Below are positions 32,641 through 42,243 of a stretch of 64,000 nucleotides of DNA, in pieces (the first letter of the stretch is position 1; each line of letters begins with the position of its first letter). The stretch is from Prorocentrum cordatum. Lineage: Eukaryota > Sar > Dinophyceae > Prorocentrales > Prorocentraceae. A program made the position numbers and the translations under genes. A model generated the notes under the pieces. It saw nothing but the letters and a program-made list of their open reading frames with translations, had not been told where the DNA came from and did not search any database. The DNA lies in the NCBI GenBank assembly GCA_963575745.1, contig CAUYUJ010014360.1, positions 208,028-272,027 of the forward strand, written 5' to 3'.

Positions 32641-33316
32641 GTTCAGACTTATAATGAGCTCGTCGCCAATGCCTGTGCTATCCTCAAGCGTAATGCCCCT
32701 ATCATTCTCGAGTGTGCTGCCCTCAAGACCGAGCCTGATCGCAGGCTGCGCAAGCAGCCCATCGATCTTGCGCTCCGCAGGCGTCGGTGGATCGAAGCCG
32801 ATGTGAGGGCTTCGTCGCACGTTTGGGAGTTCGGTTCTGGCGTTTGGACTTGTGGGATGTGCAAGGCTTCGATCTCCGATGTTGCCCCCTCGCTCCGCGC
32901 GAGGCTCCGCTCTGCTTGCCCTGCTTATGGAGGAGGTGGAGTTGGGAGTTGGGAATTCGGTTTCGGTGGAGGCGGAGGAGGTCACTGTCACAAAGTGGGT
33001 GAGGCCAGGTCGGGCCCTGGCCGCCAGGGACGACTCCCTCTGGCGTCGCCTGAGGCTTGACCCGCCCCCTGAGCGAGCTGCGCCTTGGGTCGCTGGCAAG
33101 GCGGTCCACCCTTCACACGTTTTGTGGCAGAAAGGTGCGTTCACCTTTTGCGGCGAATGCGGCTCTTGGGCAATAGCTCGCCCTGACTCCCTGCGGGAGC
33201 CTTGTCCTGTGGCCGCGCATGGACCGCATGCCACTACTAAGCACCAGCTCGAGGTTTTACAGAGGGTTTGCAAGGGCCTTCCGCCGTCCAAGACCGCCAA
33301 GAGCTGGGTGCCGTAA
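32641..33316 (+). pseudogene. LINE 1 C-terminal tail with Cys motifs
   Basis: The text includes VWTCGMCKASISD (CxxC) and, after another frame change, FTFCGECGSWAIARPDSLRE then PCPVAAHG, a CxxC-x13-C arrangement just before the stop. LINE 2 in this window ends with the same kind of motif (CFRCGAYTSLRCFKLGGHLC), so a terminal zinc-like motif seems common to both lineages. Confidence 0.6.
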
Positions 33317-33525
33317 TTCCTTTTCCCTGCCAGGCAACCCCTGCATCTCTTGCACTCTGGAGTTTGGTTGGCAGCGGCGCACTGGAAAAAAAACCTCCTC
33401 CTCGTCGTCGCTCCAAGAGATCCGCGCGCCCCAGCTTCTTCGATGCGCGGTCCCAGGGCGCCCCTTGAAGTGTCGACGACGTCCCCGCGGCCTCTGCTCC
33501 GTCCTGCTTCCTGACGGAAGATCAG

Positions 33526-34075
33526 TGAAGATCTGGAGGAAGATCTGGAGGAAGATCTGGAGGAAGATCTGGAGGAAGATCTGGAGGAAAATCTAGAGGA
33601 AGATCTAGATGAAGATCTGGAGAAAGACCTGGAGGAAAATCTGGAGGAGATCTGAAGGAAGATTTGGAGGAAGATCTGGAGGAAGATCTGGAGGGAGATC
33701 TGGAGGAAAATCTGGAGAGAGATCTGGAGGAAAATCTGGAGGAAGATCTGGAGGAAGATCTGGAGGAAGATCTGGAGGAAGATCTGGAGGAAGATCAGGG
33801 GAAGATCTGGAGGAAGAGTTCTGGAGGAAAATCTGGAGGAAGATCTGGAGAAAAGATCCGGAGGAAGATCTGGCGGTGAGTCTGGAGGAAGATCTGGAGG
33901 AAGATCTGGAGGAAGATGGGAGTGGATATGGGAGAAGATCTGAACGACGATCTGGAAAAAGATATTGAGGAAGATCTGAAAGAAGGTACTGGGATTCATG
34001 AGAAGGAAGATCTGGAGGAAGATCGGAAGAGATGTGTGAAGATATTGATGACAATCTGCGGGGAGATCTCAAGAA
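33526..34075 (+). repeat. 12-bp satellite array, middle (GGAGGAAGATCT)n
   Basis: Same unit and orientation as 23,930-25,985. The stretch at about 33,925-34,075 (GAGTGGATATGGGA, GGGATTCATGAGAAGGAAG, ATCTGCGGGGAGATCT) follows the variant string at 24,710-24,860 almost word for word, so the two arrays are copies of one array. Confidence 0.9.
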
Positions 34076-34544
34076 ACATGATGATAATACTGATGATGAC
34101 GATGATGATGATGATGCTGCTGCTGATGATGATGATGGTTGTGCTGCTGATGATGAGGATGCAGACCACGAGGATGACGATGATCACGATGATGATGAAG
34201 ATGAGGATGGGTCCCCAGACCTCTCCCAGGGTCCAAACGTACTGTTTTTCGGAGCCGCGTCCGGCCACGGCGACGAGGAGCGCCGAACCCGAGGGCCAAG
34301 GAAACATCGAACTTCTGTTCTCGAAGTGCGAGGCTCGAGCCTCGAACTTTTTGGAACGTCTCATCATCCTCACCGTCATCCTCGTCATCATCAACATCGT
34401 CGTCACCACCACCAGTCTTTCGAGTTGCGTCCAGCTGTAACGACAAAGAGGGCCCCCGAAAACCAAAAGAATCGAATCCTGATCCTGTAAGCTCGAGGTT
34501 CGGACCTCGACACCCCCTGGCGGGGAAGCCGCGTTTCTTCTTGG
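34076..34544. other. (GAT)n run and unassigned sequence
   Basis: GAT triplets at about 34,080-34,220. The remainder contains GCTCGAGGTTCGGACCTCGA-type palindromic text near 34,490 and no supported gene. Confidence 0.6.
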
Positions 34545-35700
34545 CGGGGAAGATCTGGGGGAAAATCTGGGTGGGGATCTGGCGGAAGATCTGGGGGAAA
34601 ATGTGGCGGAAAATATGAGAAAATATCTTGGTGGAGATCTGAGGGAAGATCTGGGAGAAGATCTCGGGGGAGACCTTGCGGAAAATCGAGGGGGGAATCA
34701 AACGAAAATCTGGAGGGCGACATGGGGAGAGATACTCCCGAAAATCCCAAAAAAAACATTTTGAGAACAGCCGGGGGGAGATCTGGAGGAAGATCTGGGG
34801 GGAGATCTAGGAAGGAGATCTGGGGGAAGATCTTGGAAGAGATCAGAGGGGGATCTGGGGGAAAACTTGGCGAAAATCTGGAGGTGGATCTGGGAGAAGA
34901 TCTGAAAGAAAATCTGGGGGAAGATCTGGTGAAAGAGCTGCGTGGCGACCCGGAGGAAGATCTGGAGGAAGATCTGGAGGAAGATCTGGGGGAAGATCTG
35001 GAGGAACATCTAGAGGAAGATCTAGAGGAAGATCTAGAGGAAGATCTGGAGGAACATCAGGAGGAAGATCTGGAGGAAAATCTGGAGGAAGATCTGGAGG
35101 AAGATCTTGGGGAAGATCTGGTGCAAGATCTGGAGGAAAATCTGGAGGAAGAGTTCTGGAGGAAGATCTGGAGGAAGATCTGGAGGAAGATCTGGAGGAA
35201 GATGTGGAGCAAGATCTGGAGGAAGATCTGGGGGAAGATCTGGAGGAAAATCTGGAGGAAGATCTGGAGGAAGATCTGGGGGAAGATCTGGGGGAAGATC
35301 TGGAGAAAGTTCAGGGGAAAGATCTGGTGAAAGAGCTGCGTGGCGACCCGGAAGGAAATCGGGAGTAAGATCTGAGAGGAAATCTGAAGGAAGATCTGGT
35401 GCAAGATCTGGGGGAAGATCCAGGGGAAGATCTGGGAGAAAACCTGAAGGAAGATCAGGGGAAAGATCTAGGGGAAGATCTCTATGAAGATCTGGGGGGA
35501 GATCTAAGGAGGGATTGATCTGGGCGAGGATCTGAAGGAAGATCTGGGCGGAGATCTCGGAGAGGATTTGGGCGAAGATCTGGGGGAAACTCTCGGAGAG
35601 AATACAGAAGAAGATCGGGAATAATATCTGAGGGAAGATCCAGAGGAAGATCTCGACGAAGATCTGGAAGAAGATCCCGAAGATCTGGAGGAAGATCAGT
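34545..35700 (+). repeat. 12-bp satellite array, right (GGAGGAAGATCT)n
   Basis: A third array in the same orientation, more diverged at both ends. It has an internal duplication marked by GTGAAAGAGCTGCGTGGCGA at about 34,930 and 35,325 (spacing near 390 bp). Confidence 0.9.
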
Positions 35701-35754
35701 AAGAAGATGCCGGCGTTAAGAAACTGAGCCAGCTTTGGGGAATTCGTTATCGAA

Positions 35755-35985
35755 TTTTAAAAAAACAAATTGAGGCCCAGCTTGGCGGGAGGGAGTTTCT
35801 TAACAGAAGATATGAGTGTATTGCAACTAAGGTGTTGCATGCGGAAGCCCAGCAATACATGTGCGCACCGGAATGTATTGCTCGCCCCAAATCTATTGCA
35901 ACCCCACAGTTCTATTGCACCGAATCTATTGCACCACCCCCTTGTCGCTGGACCCCCTTTTGGGTCAACCCGACGACCCTCCCTG
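35755..35985 (-). repeat. Right flank of compound block; inverted relative to 23.6 kb
   Basis: In reverse complement it reads GTTGACCCAAAAGGGGGTCC and GGGGGTGGTGCAATAG, matching 23,615-23,656. Tandem CTATTGCACC/TCTATTGCAACC motifs (about 35,885-35,935) and a CCCAGCT/TTTCTTAA hairpin relic lie further left. Confidence 0.65.
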
Positions 35986-36110
35986 GACGCTCCCCCTCCC
36001 TTGACGCATGAAGGCATCCAGAGGCTGGGAAGCCGCCGTGAACCGACGAAAACGCCCTCACGTTGCCTATACGATGAAGCCGGGACGAGGATCAAGTCGG
36101 GTATGAGGCT

Positions 36111-36226
36111 AGATCGAGAATCTCTGGGATCCAGCGGCTATGGAAGATGCCTCGGGCGCCGCGGCCTTCTTGGAGCGTTCCGGAACGCTCTGAGAGCGTT
36201 CCAGAACGCTCTTGAACGGGTTATCC
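36111..36226 (-). mobile_element. Family J foldback element, copy 2 (inverted)
   Basis: The reverse complement aligns with 22,225-22,355 over GAGAATCTC, GGCGCCGCGGCC and the GAGCGTTCCGGAACGCTC palindromes. One terminal arm (TTATCC) is shortened. Confidence 0.75.
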
Positions 36227-36230
36227 TTCG

Positions 36231-36710
36231 ACGAGGAGGAGGAGGAGGAGGAGGAGGAGGAGGAGGAGGAGGAGGAGGAGGAGAGGAGGAGGAGGAGGAG
36301 GAGGAGGAGGAGGAGTAGGAGGAGGAGGAGGAGAGGAGGAGGAGGAGGAGGAGGAGGAGGAGGAGGGGAGAGAAGAAGGAGGAGGAGGAGGAGGAGGAGG
36401 AGGAGGAATTCTCTGGAATGGACTTCTCCGCGTCCGATTGCCCCGTCCGATCGCCCCTGGCGAGGGGCCGTTAGATCTGGAAAGGCTGGCGGACGCCTGC
36501 CCGGCGGAGCGGGCGCGGGCAGGGGGAGGCATGCCCGTCCGGGAGCCCCTGCGTCTGCGCGGGAAGGGGGCGGAGGAGGAGGAGGAGGAAGAGGAGGAGG
36601 AGGAGGAGGAGGAGGAGGAGGAGGAGGAGGAGGAGGAGGAGGAGGAGGAGGCGGAGGAGAGGAGGAGGAGGAGGAAGGGGGAGGAGGCGGAGGAAGAGGA
36701 AGAGGCTTGA
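36231..36710. repeat. Two (GGA)n arrays with 160 bp between
   Basis: GGA triplets at 36,231-36,411 and 36,569-36,708. The middle part (36,412-36,568) is GC-rich without a recognised gene. Confidence 0.9.
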
Positions 36711-36767
36711 CGGTTCAAAGCAACAAGCAGCGGCTGGAGGGATAAGTGGAGGGATCAAAGATCCGCG

Positions 36768-36890
36768 CTGAAGCCCCCTGGCGGCGCCTCTGGCGCCGCC
36801 CCCGGTGCACTCCGCGCGCCAGGGGGGGGGTCCAGCGCCGACTCAAGAAATCCGCGCGGACCTCCGAACATATATGCTTATGCTGTTTTT
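36768..36890. repeat. Family K foldback element, copy 2
   Basis: The GC hairpin GGCGGCGCCTCTGGCGCCGC lies at about 36,780-36,800. The right arm CAAGAAATCCGCGCGGAC is followed by ATATGCTTATGCTG (36,843-36,886), which mirrors the left arm of the 59.2-kb copy. The left arm is weak here. Confidence 0.7.
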
Positions 36891-37184
36891 CTGCTTCGAG
36901 GGATGAAGGGGGACGATCGGATCGAGGTTCGACACTAAAGGTTTACCAACGCTCTGGGACTTTTCTCGGGTCTCTCGCCGCCATTGATTGATTCGTCTCT
37001 AGATTCTGGCCAGAAAGCAGCGAGGAGAGGTCAGCGCACGCGTCTGCGCGCACGCTGGCACCAAACATCCATTGTCCATATGCGGCCATCCTCGTGGTTG
37101 CAAGTGCCGATTGGCTACGAGGCCAAGGCGCTGGAGGAGGAAAGAAGGAGGAGGAGAAGGAGGCGGAGGAGGATGAGGAGGAGG

Positions 37185-37912
37185 AGAAATACTAGTGTAA
37201 GTCCAAGACGCATCAACGATGATGCTATAAACGCTCCCTCAGAATTTCCACTTCATAGGTCCCTACTATAATGTATTTTCATTGCGGGAAGTGCCCCATT
37301 GGAGGACAACCCTCTCATAACCTGGTCGTGCCAAAACGGATTCTTGAATTCAGCATTACGAATCAACGTGACTGTAGCAACCTGACCATCATGCGTCGTG
37401 CCAGGCACTCCAACCATACGAATCATTTACGCGGCTGCGCATTTGTGACACGCACGCACCGCTGAAGCGATGATCACATTAAACAAAAAGGAGCCGCCCT
37501 CCAGCAGTGAAACCGCAGCAAACTTTAAGACGAATGATCGCGGCGCTAAGGCGATAGCTTCATTTTGGAAAGGGCCCCCTCCAACCTTGAAGCTGATGTT
37601 GCAAGACTTTGGGACCAGTGTGTGCGGCGCTTAGGCGAGAAACACGTTTGTGAACCACCCGCCCTTGATCCGTGACACTTTTGTAAACTTTTAAGACGAA
37701 CGTGCACGACGCTAAAACGGAAACCAAATGTGAAGCACAGCAAGTCTTTCAACCTTGAACCTGTAGCAAACTGGAACAACGAAAGTAAGCAGCGCTATGA
37801 CAATAGCTACATGTTGAAAAGCACCCGCCCTCTATCCTTGAAGTTGTTGCAAGTTCCAAGCTTCAAACATCGTATATTGCGAGGACTTCTCAAGCGAAAC
37901 GCCCGATGCGCC
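37185..37912 (-). repeat. Family L dispersed repeat, copy 2 (longest)
   Basis: On the minus strand it runs from GCGTTTCGCTTGAGAAGTCC (about 37,900) to CATCATCGTTGATGCGTC / TTGGACTTACACTAG and then a TCC-rich tract (37,140-37,185). It aligns along its length with 45,370-45,900. Inside are four units of about 83 bp marked by GCGGCGCTAAGGCG-like text at about 37,540, 37,622, 37,706 and 37,790. Confidence 0.8.
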
Positions 37913-38540
37913 CTACGGACACGTCTGGGGTGGGGTAGGGGGCGGGAGGGCGGTGCGACAGGGAGAAGTTCTGAGGTGGAGGTGGTGCAGGGGGAGGATG
38001 AGGATGAGGAGGAGGAGGAGGATGAGGAGGACAGGAAGGGGTGAGGAGGAGGATGAGGAGGACAGGAAGGGGGGAAGATGGATGGATGGACGGCGCCACA
38101 AGGGTCGGGAGGTGAGCGCGCCAAAAGCGGCCTGAGGTAGATCCCTTTTGAAGACAAGGAAAGGCTCCCTGAAGCCGCAACCCATCTCTCATCCCATCAC
38201 TGACCAACGATGACGGAGCGCGTTTTTTATTCTCGGCGATAATGGGCATTATGGGGGGGCTGGCAGGGGGCTGGCCGGGGGTGGGGTATAACATAACGCC
38301 TCCCCCCCGCCGTTTGCCCGATGCGCACGGCGGCAGTGCCCGGAGCGCACTGGGGGGAGGCGCGTTACGTGATAGGGGGGAGGGGGGGCAGGGGCTACAA
38401 TGCCCACTATGCCCCAAGCAAGAAAGAAACACGCTCATGATGGGGGAGGGGCCTCTGTAGCAATCATCCGGGCTGTGCGGGCCTGCTCGCAGCGCTGAGC
38501 CTCGCGCCCGCGCGCGTGCACCGCGCGCGCGCCGTGCGAG
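37913..38540. other. No gene recognised
   Basis: GAGGAT/GAGGAGGAC short repeats at about 37,995-38,070 and G tracts near 38,255-38,390. No supported coding sequence. Confidence 0.5.
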
Positions 38541-38579
38541 CGCGATTTTCCGCTCAGCCCACGCGGCCCTGTTACCAGA

Positions 38580-39511
38580 GCCTTTACATCAGCAGTCGCG
38601 ATCTTCGTGCAGAAAAGCCAAACAACAACCAACACCGAGATCAGCAGCACGAGCTCGATAATCGTCGGCAGCCTGCGGCGAGACGGCGTCCACGACATCC
38701 ACCTTGTACGCCACCAGCTTCTCAACCTGGATCTCCTGGCCGAACGCCTCGTCGCATGGGGCTTCCGAGAATACCTGCCAGGCCAATGCACAGCCATCAC
38801 AACCAGCGGCAGGATCATCACGAGCACGCTGACCAACATCGGCAGCGTGCGGCAAGGGAGAGCCCACGACATCAACCTCGTACACCAACATCTCCCTCAA
38901 CTTTGAATTCCTGGCCGACCGCCTCGGCGTCCTCGGGCTCTGAATACTCCTGCACGGCCATGGCACCACCATCGCAACCGGCGGCAGAATCAGCACCGCG
39001 AACGCGCTCATGGTCTGCAGCCTGCGTGAGGGAAGCGTCCACGACACCCACCTCGTGCACCAATATCTCCTCGCTCTCGAGCTTCTAGTCAATCGCCTCA
39101 GCGTCGTCCGAGGTCTCCTCGAAGTCCCGCTTGGCCTCGCCCAGGCCCTGGCCGAGCAGGCACAAGAGCGCGTCCACAAGCTCACCCTCCTAGTACTCCA
39201 TGGCGCGCCCGCTCCCAGCGCGGGGCGCCGCGGCCGCGCGGAGAGGCATGGCGACGCACGGCAGTGCAGGCGCTCCGCCGCCGCTGCCTGGAGCCTCGCT
39301 GGCGCCGGCTCGGCGCCAGCCGCCCCCAGCGGCGGGGCGTTGCGACACCAGCTGCCAGCCTCCAGCGCTTCGAGGGCCTCCTGCAGCTCCACGTCCCCGA
39401 GCCCCACGAAGTCAGGCCGCCGTCGCAACGGCGCCCCGTGGCATCCCGGGCGCTCGCCGGGGCGCCAGTGGGCTTCCAGGGACGAGCGTGGGCCTCCCGT
39501 GAGCCAGCTCA
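38580..39511 (-). pseudogene. SL-headed retrocopy with 174-bp internal repeat, unknown protein
   Basis: Immediately 3' of the spliced-leader relic at 39,533-39,512, minus-strand text reads DFVGLGDVELQEALEALEAG, then MEY-stop-EGELVDALLCLLGQGLGEAK and DFEETSDDAEAID. From about 39,060 three diverged copies of a 174-175-bp unit follow (marker CACGAC on the plus strand at 38,691, 38,865 and 39,040). In one frame each unit gives EVDVVDA..PQAAD...GCDG and GQEIQVEKLV-type text. In another it gives strongly hydrophobic segments (MLVSVLVMILPLVVMAV). Several in-frame stops and a 1-bp length change show decay. Strand choice follows the spliced leader and the GC-rich third positions. No family is recognised. 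Confidence 0.5.
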
Positions 39512-39533
39512 CTTGAGCCAAAGTGGCTACGGA
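39512..39533 (-). other. Dinoflagellate spliced-leader relic
   Basis: On the minus strand TCCGTAGCCACTTTGGCTC then AAG, 21 of 22 positions matching DinoSL (one T to C). TCC triplets sit directly 5' of it, and coding-like sequence follows directly 3'. The following TGAGC is not an SL RNA gene donor context. Confidence 0.88.
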
Positions 39534-39819
39534 GGAGGAGGAGGAGGAGGAGGAGGAGGAGGAGGATGCTGCTGTTGCTGGTGACGATGAAGAAGATACT
39601 GATGCTGATGCTGATGCTGATGCGGATGCGGATGCGGATGCTGATGATGCTGCTGCTGATGATGCTGCTGCTGTTGCTGCTGCTGCGGAAGATTATGATG
39701 CTTGTGATGATGATGGTGATGATGGTGATGATGGTGATGATGCTGATGATGAGGAGGAGAAGGAGTAGGAAGAGGATGAGGAGGACCCAATCGTAAGATT
39801 CAGGTTCGGCCAGCGTAGA

Positions 39820-39865
<46 letters not shown>

Positions 39866-40000
39866 GGAGGAGGAGGAGGAGGAGGAGGAGGAGGAGGATG
39901 AGGAGGAGGAGGAGTAGTCCAGCGTACCCAGGGAGGAGGATGAGGAGGAGGAGGAGGAGGAGGAGGAGGAGGAGGAGGAGGAGGAGACAGCTCCTGGGGC
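39531..40000. repeat. GGA, GAT/GCT and GAT microsatellites
   Basis: GGA at 39,531-39,566, GATGCT-type codon-like repeats to about 39,750, GAT at 39,820-39,865, GGA at 39,866-40,000. Low-complexity only. Confidence 0.9.
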
Positions 40001-40827
40001 GCCCCCGCGCTTCGAGGAGAAGGTCTGGAGGGAGACAGTCCAGCAGAGGCTGCGGCGGCCAGTAGGCAGCGGGCCGCCGCGCCTGCGCGCGCTGGAATTC
40101 CACCTCCTTCGGGGGCTCGTAAGCAGGGGCGGGGGGTCCGGTCGCTCCCTGTCCAGAGAGGGGCGGCTGATACATCGGTGGCCCTCCTCCTCCTCTTCCT
40201 CCTCCTCCTCCTCCTCAGGGGCGGTTGATACATCGGCGGCCCTCCTCCTCCTCCTCCTCCTCCTCCTCCTCCTTCTCTGCCCCTTCCTCCTCCATCTTCC
40301 TCCCTCCACCCTCCGCCTCTCCCCGCAAGCAGGGCCGCATCCCGCAGCCGAGCTGGGGTGGGGGCGGGGGTGCCGCACCCCGGGGAGGGCCTCCTCCGGT
40401 CTTCTCCGAACGCCTCGCACCTGCGCCCTTCGGTGGCCCCGAGGTTGGCGCGGACGGGCGGGGCCCCAGCGGTGGTGAGCGGGCGCTCTCCTGCTGCTCA
40501 TGCCCGCGTTTCTTGACGTCCGCTCGGCATGGAAGGCCGCTGGGGCCCCGCGCGCGGAGCGAGCCCGCCCAGGGTGCCGAGACCCCTGGCACGCTTGCGC
40601 ACGCCAGAGCACGCGTGTTAAACTCCTCCTCCTCCTCCTCCTCCTCCTCCTCCTCCTCCTCCTCCTCCTCCTCCTCCTCCTCCTCCTCCCTTCTCCTTCT
40701 CTTCCACCTCCATCGCCTCCCCCCTCCATCGTGAAAAGCAACAGGGTGCCTTTGCCCTGGATGGCTGGCCCCGCCGGCGCGGAGCGCCGGCGAAGCCTGG
40801 CTATGCCCCCGGGCCGGAGGGGCCTGG
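40001..40827. repeat. TCC arrays behind a repeated GATACATCGG motif
   Basis: GGGGCGG(C/T)TGATACATCGG then (C/T)GGCCCTCCTCCTC occurs at about 40,161 and 40,217, each time running into TCC triplets. A further TCC array lies at about 40,623-40,690. The spaces between are GC-rich with no recognised gene. Confidence 0.75.
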
Positions 40828-41000
40828 GCCCTCCTGGCTCGTTCATTCCTCCTGGCTCCTATAGATCCCTCCTGGCTCCTAGGTCCCTCCTGGCTCCTAG
40901 ACCCCTCCTGGATCCTAGATCCCTCCTGGCTCGTAGATCCCTCCTGGCTTCCAGATATGTTCTAGAGGTTATACTCTTCCCTCCTGGCTGCTAGATCCCT
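40828..41000 (+). repeat. 18-bp tandem repeat (ATCCCTCCTGGCTCCTAG)n
   Basis: About eight units with single-base variants. Confidence 0.85.
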
Positions 41001-41422
41001 CCCGCCCTGGCCTCCCTGCTCCGCGGGGGGCCGTCGTCTCAAGCGGCCCACCTCTGACTCCACAAGTACAGTCGGGGTTGAATGGAGAGGACACGCGAGA
41101 GGACACAAGATCCTTCCGAGGGCCACATTGCAATGATGATACAGAAGGCATGGATCGCGAAACACAGGACACAAGGGTACCTCTGATTTGGCAGGGTCGA
41201 CCTACTAATCAGCCTCGACTGTATGCGTGAACTCCTTCTTGGCGCGTACCATCCCCCACTCGGGTGGCCGCCGATCAAGGTCAATCCCCGTCAGCAGCAA
41301 GGCGTAAACACTGGTGGTGCGCGCATACAGCACCGCGCCGGCCCCCCGCCATAATTTTGCGTGGGATCTGAAAACATCGGCAAAATACGTCATCCGACTG
41401 CCGTGCGCGCGCCGCTCCACAA
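41001..41422. other. No gene recognised
   Basis: Unique-looking sequence; nothing supported. Confidence 0.45.
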
Positions 41423-41953
41423 CTAATCACAAGTCATGCCAAAACAACACAAACATCCTGTACGTGGGTGCATACATCGGACACTATGCAAATTCTCTGG
41501 CGCACCCTGGAAGCCCGTCGCACCAAACGCGTCCGGCGCGCCTGGCGCACCAGGCGCTGTCAAACAACGTTCGGGGGCTCCCGTCCGAGTCTGGCTAGCA
41601 GCGACGTGGCCTGGGAACCTTCTGATGCGACGGGTCTCGCAGTGCCCTCTGGGCCTCTCCCGAGCCGAAAGCAAACAGATCGATGGGCCCAGCCGGGAGA
41701 GCGCAGCGCAGGCACGCAGCAGGGCACGCGCCTCAAAGACCTGGCCCGGCCTCGCCCAAGTCTGCCCAGCCCTGGGCTCTGTGCGGCCCTCGTCCTGGGC
41801 GGCCTCCCCCCAGCGGAGGCATTCCCTGGCCAAATCACCGAGTGTCATTGGGCAGCCCACGGGCTGCTCTGGGCCCGCGGCGGATCGGCGCAGGTCGGGA
41901 AGAAGGGTCCTGCTTCGGCCGACCTTGGGGAGATCACCTCTGGCCCTGGACAT
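41423..41953 (-). CDS. Candidate 176-aa protein, unknown
   Basis: An uninterrupted minus-strand frame from ATG at 41,953 to TGA at 41,423. The middle (MTLGDLARECLRWGEAAQDE, then RPGQVFEARALLRACAALSR) has a strong bias to G or C in third positions and looks like an amphipathic helical protein. The last third is less biased and contains GAPGAPDAFGATGFQGAPEN and a Cys-rich end. No domain is recognised. Two plus-strand frames are also open across the same stretch, so the call rests on codon bias and the intact start and stop. It could equally be one exon or a retrocopy. Confidence 0.35.
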   Translation of the reverse strand: MSRARGDLPKVGRSRTLLPDLRRSAAGPEQPVGCPMTLGDLARECLRWGEAAQDEGRTEPRAGQTWARPGQVFEARALLRACAALSRLGPSICLLSARERPRGHCETRRIRRFPGHVAASQTRTGAPERCLTAPGAPGAPDAFGATGFQGAPENLHSVRCMHPRTGCLCCFGMTCD

Positions 41954-42054
41954 GTCCCTGGCCTGTCGGGGGGCCTCCGATCAGCACCCCGCCCAGCCAC
42001 TCCGCCGCCTCCTTCTGGTCCTGTTCCTGCTCCTGCTCCTCCTCGCCATCCTTG

Positions 42055-42214
42055 CCCTCCTCCTCCTCCCCCTCCTCCTCCTCCTCCTCCTCCTCCTCCT
42101 CCCCCTCCTCCTCTCCCCTCCTCCCCCTCCTCCCTCCTCCCTCCTCCTCCTCCCCTCCTCCTCCTCCTCCTCCTCCTCCTCCTCCTCCTCCTCCTCCTCC
42201 TCCTCCTCCTCCTC
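42055..42214 (+). repeat. (TCC)n microsatellite joined to spliced-leader relic
   Basis: CTC triplets with short C insertions, leading into TGGCTCA and then the leader relic. Confidence 0.95.
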
Positions 42215-42243
42215 TGGCTCATCCGTAGCCGCGGTGGCTCAAG
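42215..42243 (+). other. Tandem spliced-leader relic (partial plus full length)
   Basis: TGGCTCA (the 3' end of a leader) is followed directly by TCCGTAGCCGCGGTGGCTC-AAG, which matches 18 of 22 DinoSL positions. A leader end followed by a second whole leader is the pattern expected when a retroposed, SL-bearing gene is transcribed, trans-spliced again and copied back a second time. Confidence 0.75.

Larger units (their letters stand above)
27328..33316 (+). mobile_element. LINE-type retrotransposon 1 (degraded), with SL at 5' end
   Basis: In order on the plus strand: spliced leader, a Cys-containing and coiled-coil ORF1 region, an APE-type endonuclease, a reverse transcriptase, an RNase H domain and a C-terminal Cys motif. 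This is the order of a non-LTR element with RNase H. The reading frame changes at least seven times (about 27,990, 28,570, 29,965, 30,020, 30,140, 30,725, 32,440 and 32,900), so it cannot make a full protein now. No poly(A) tail is visible; a satellite array begins about 210 bp downstream. It sits between two paralogous satellite arrays. Confidence 0.88.
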
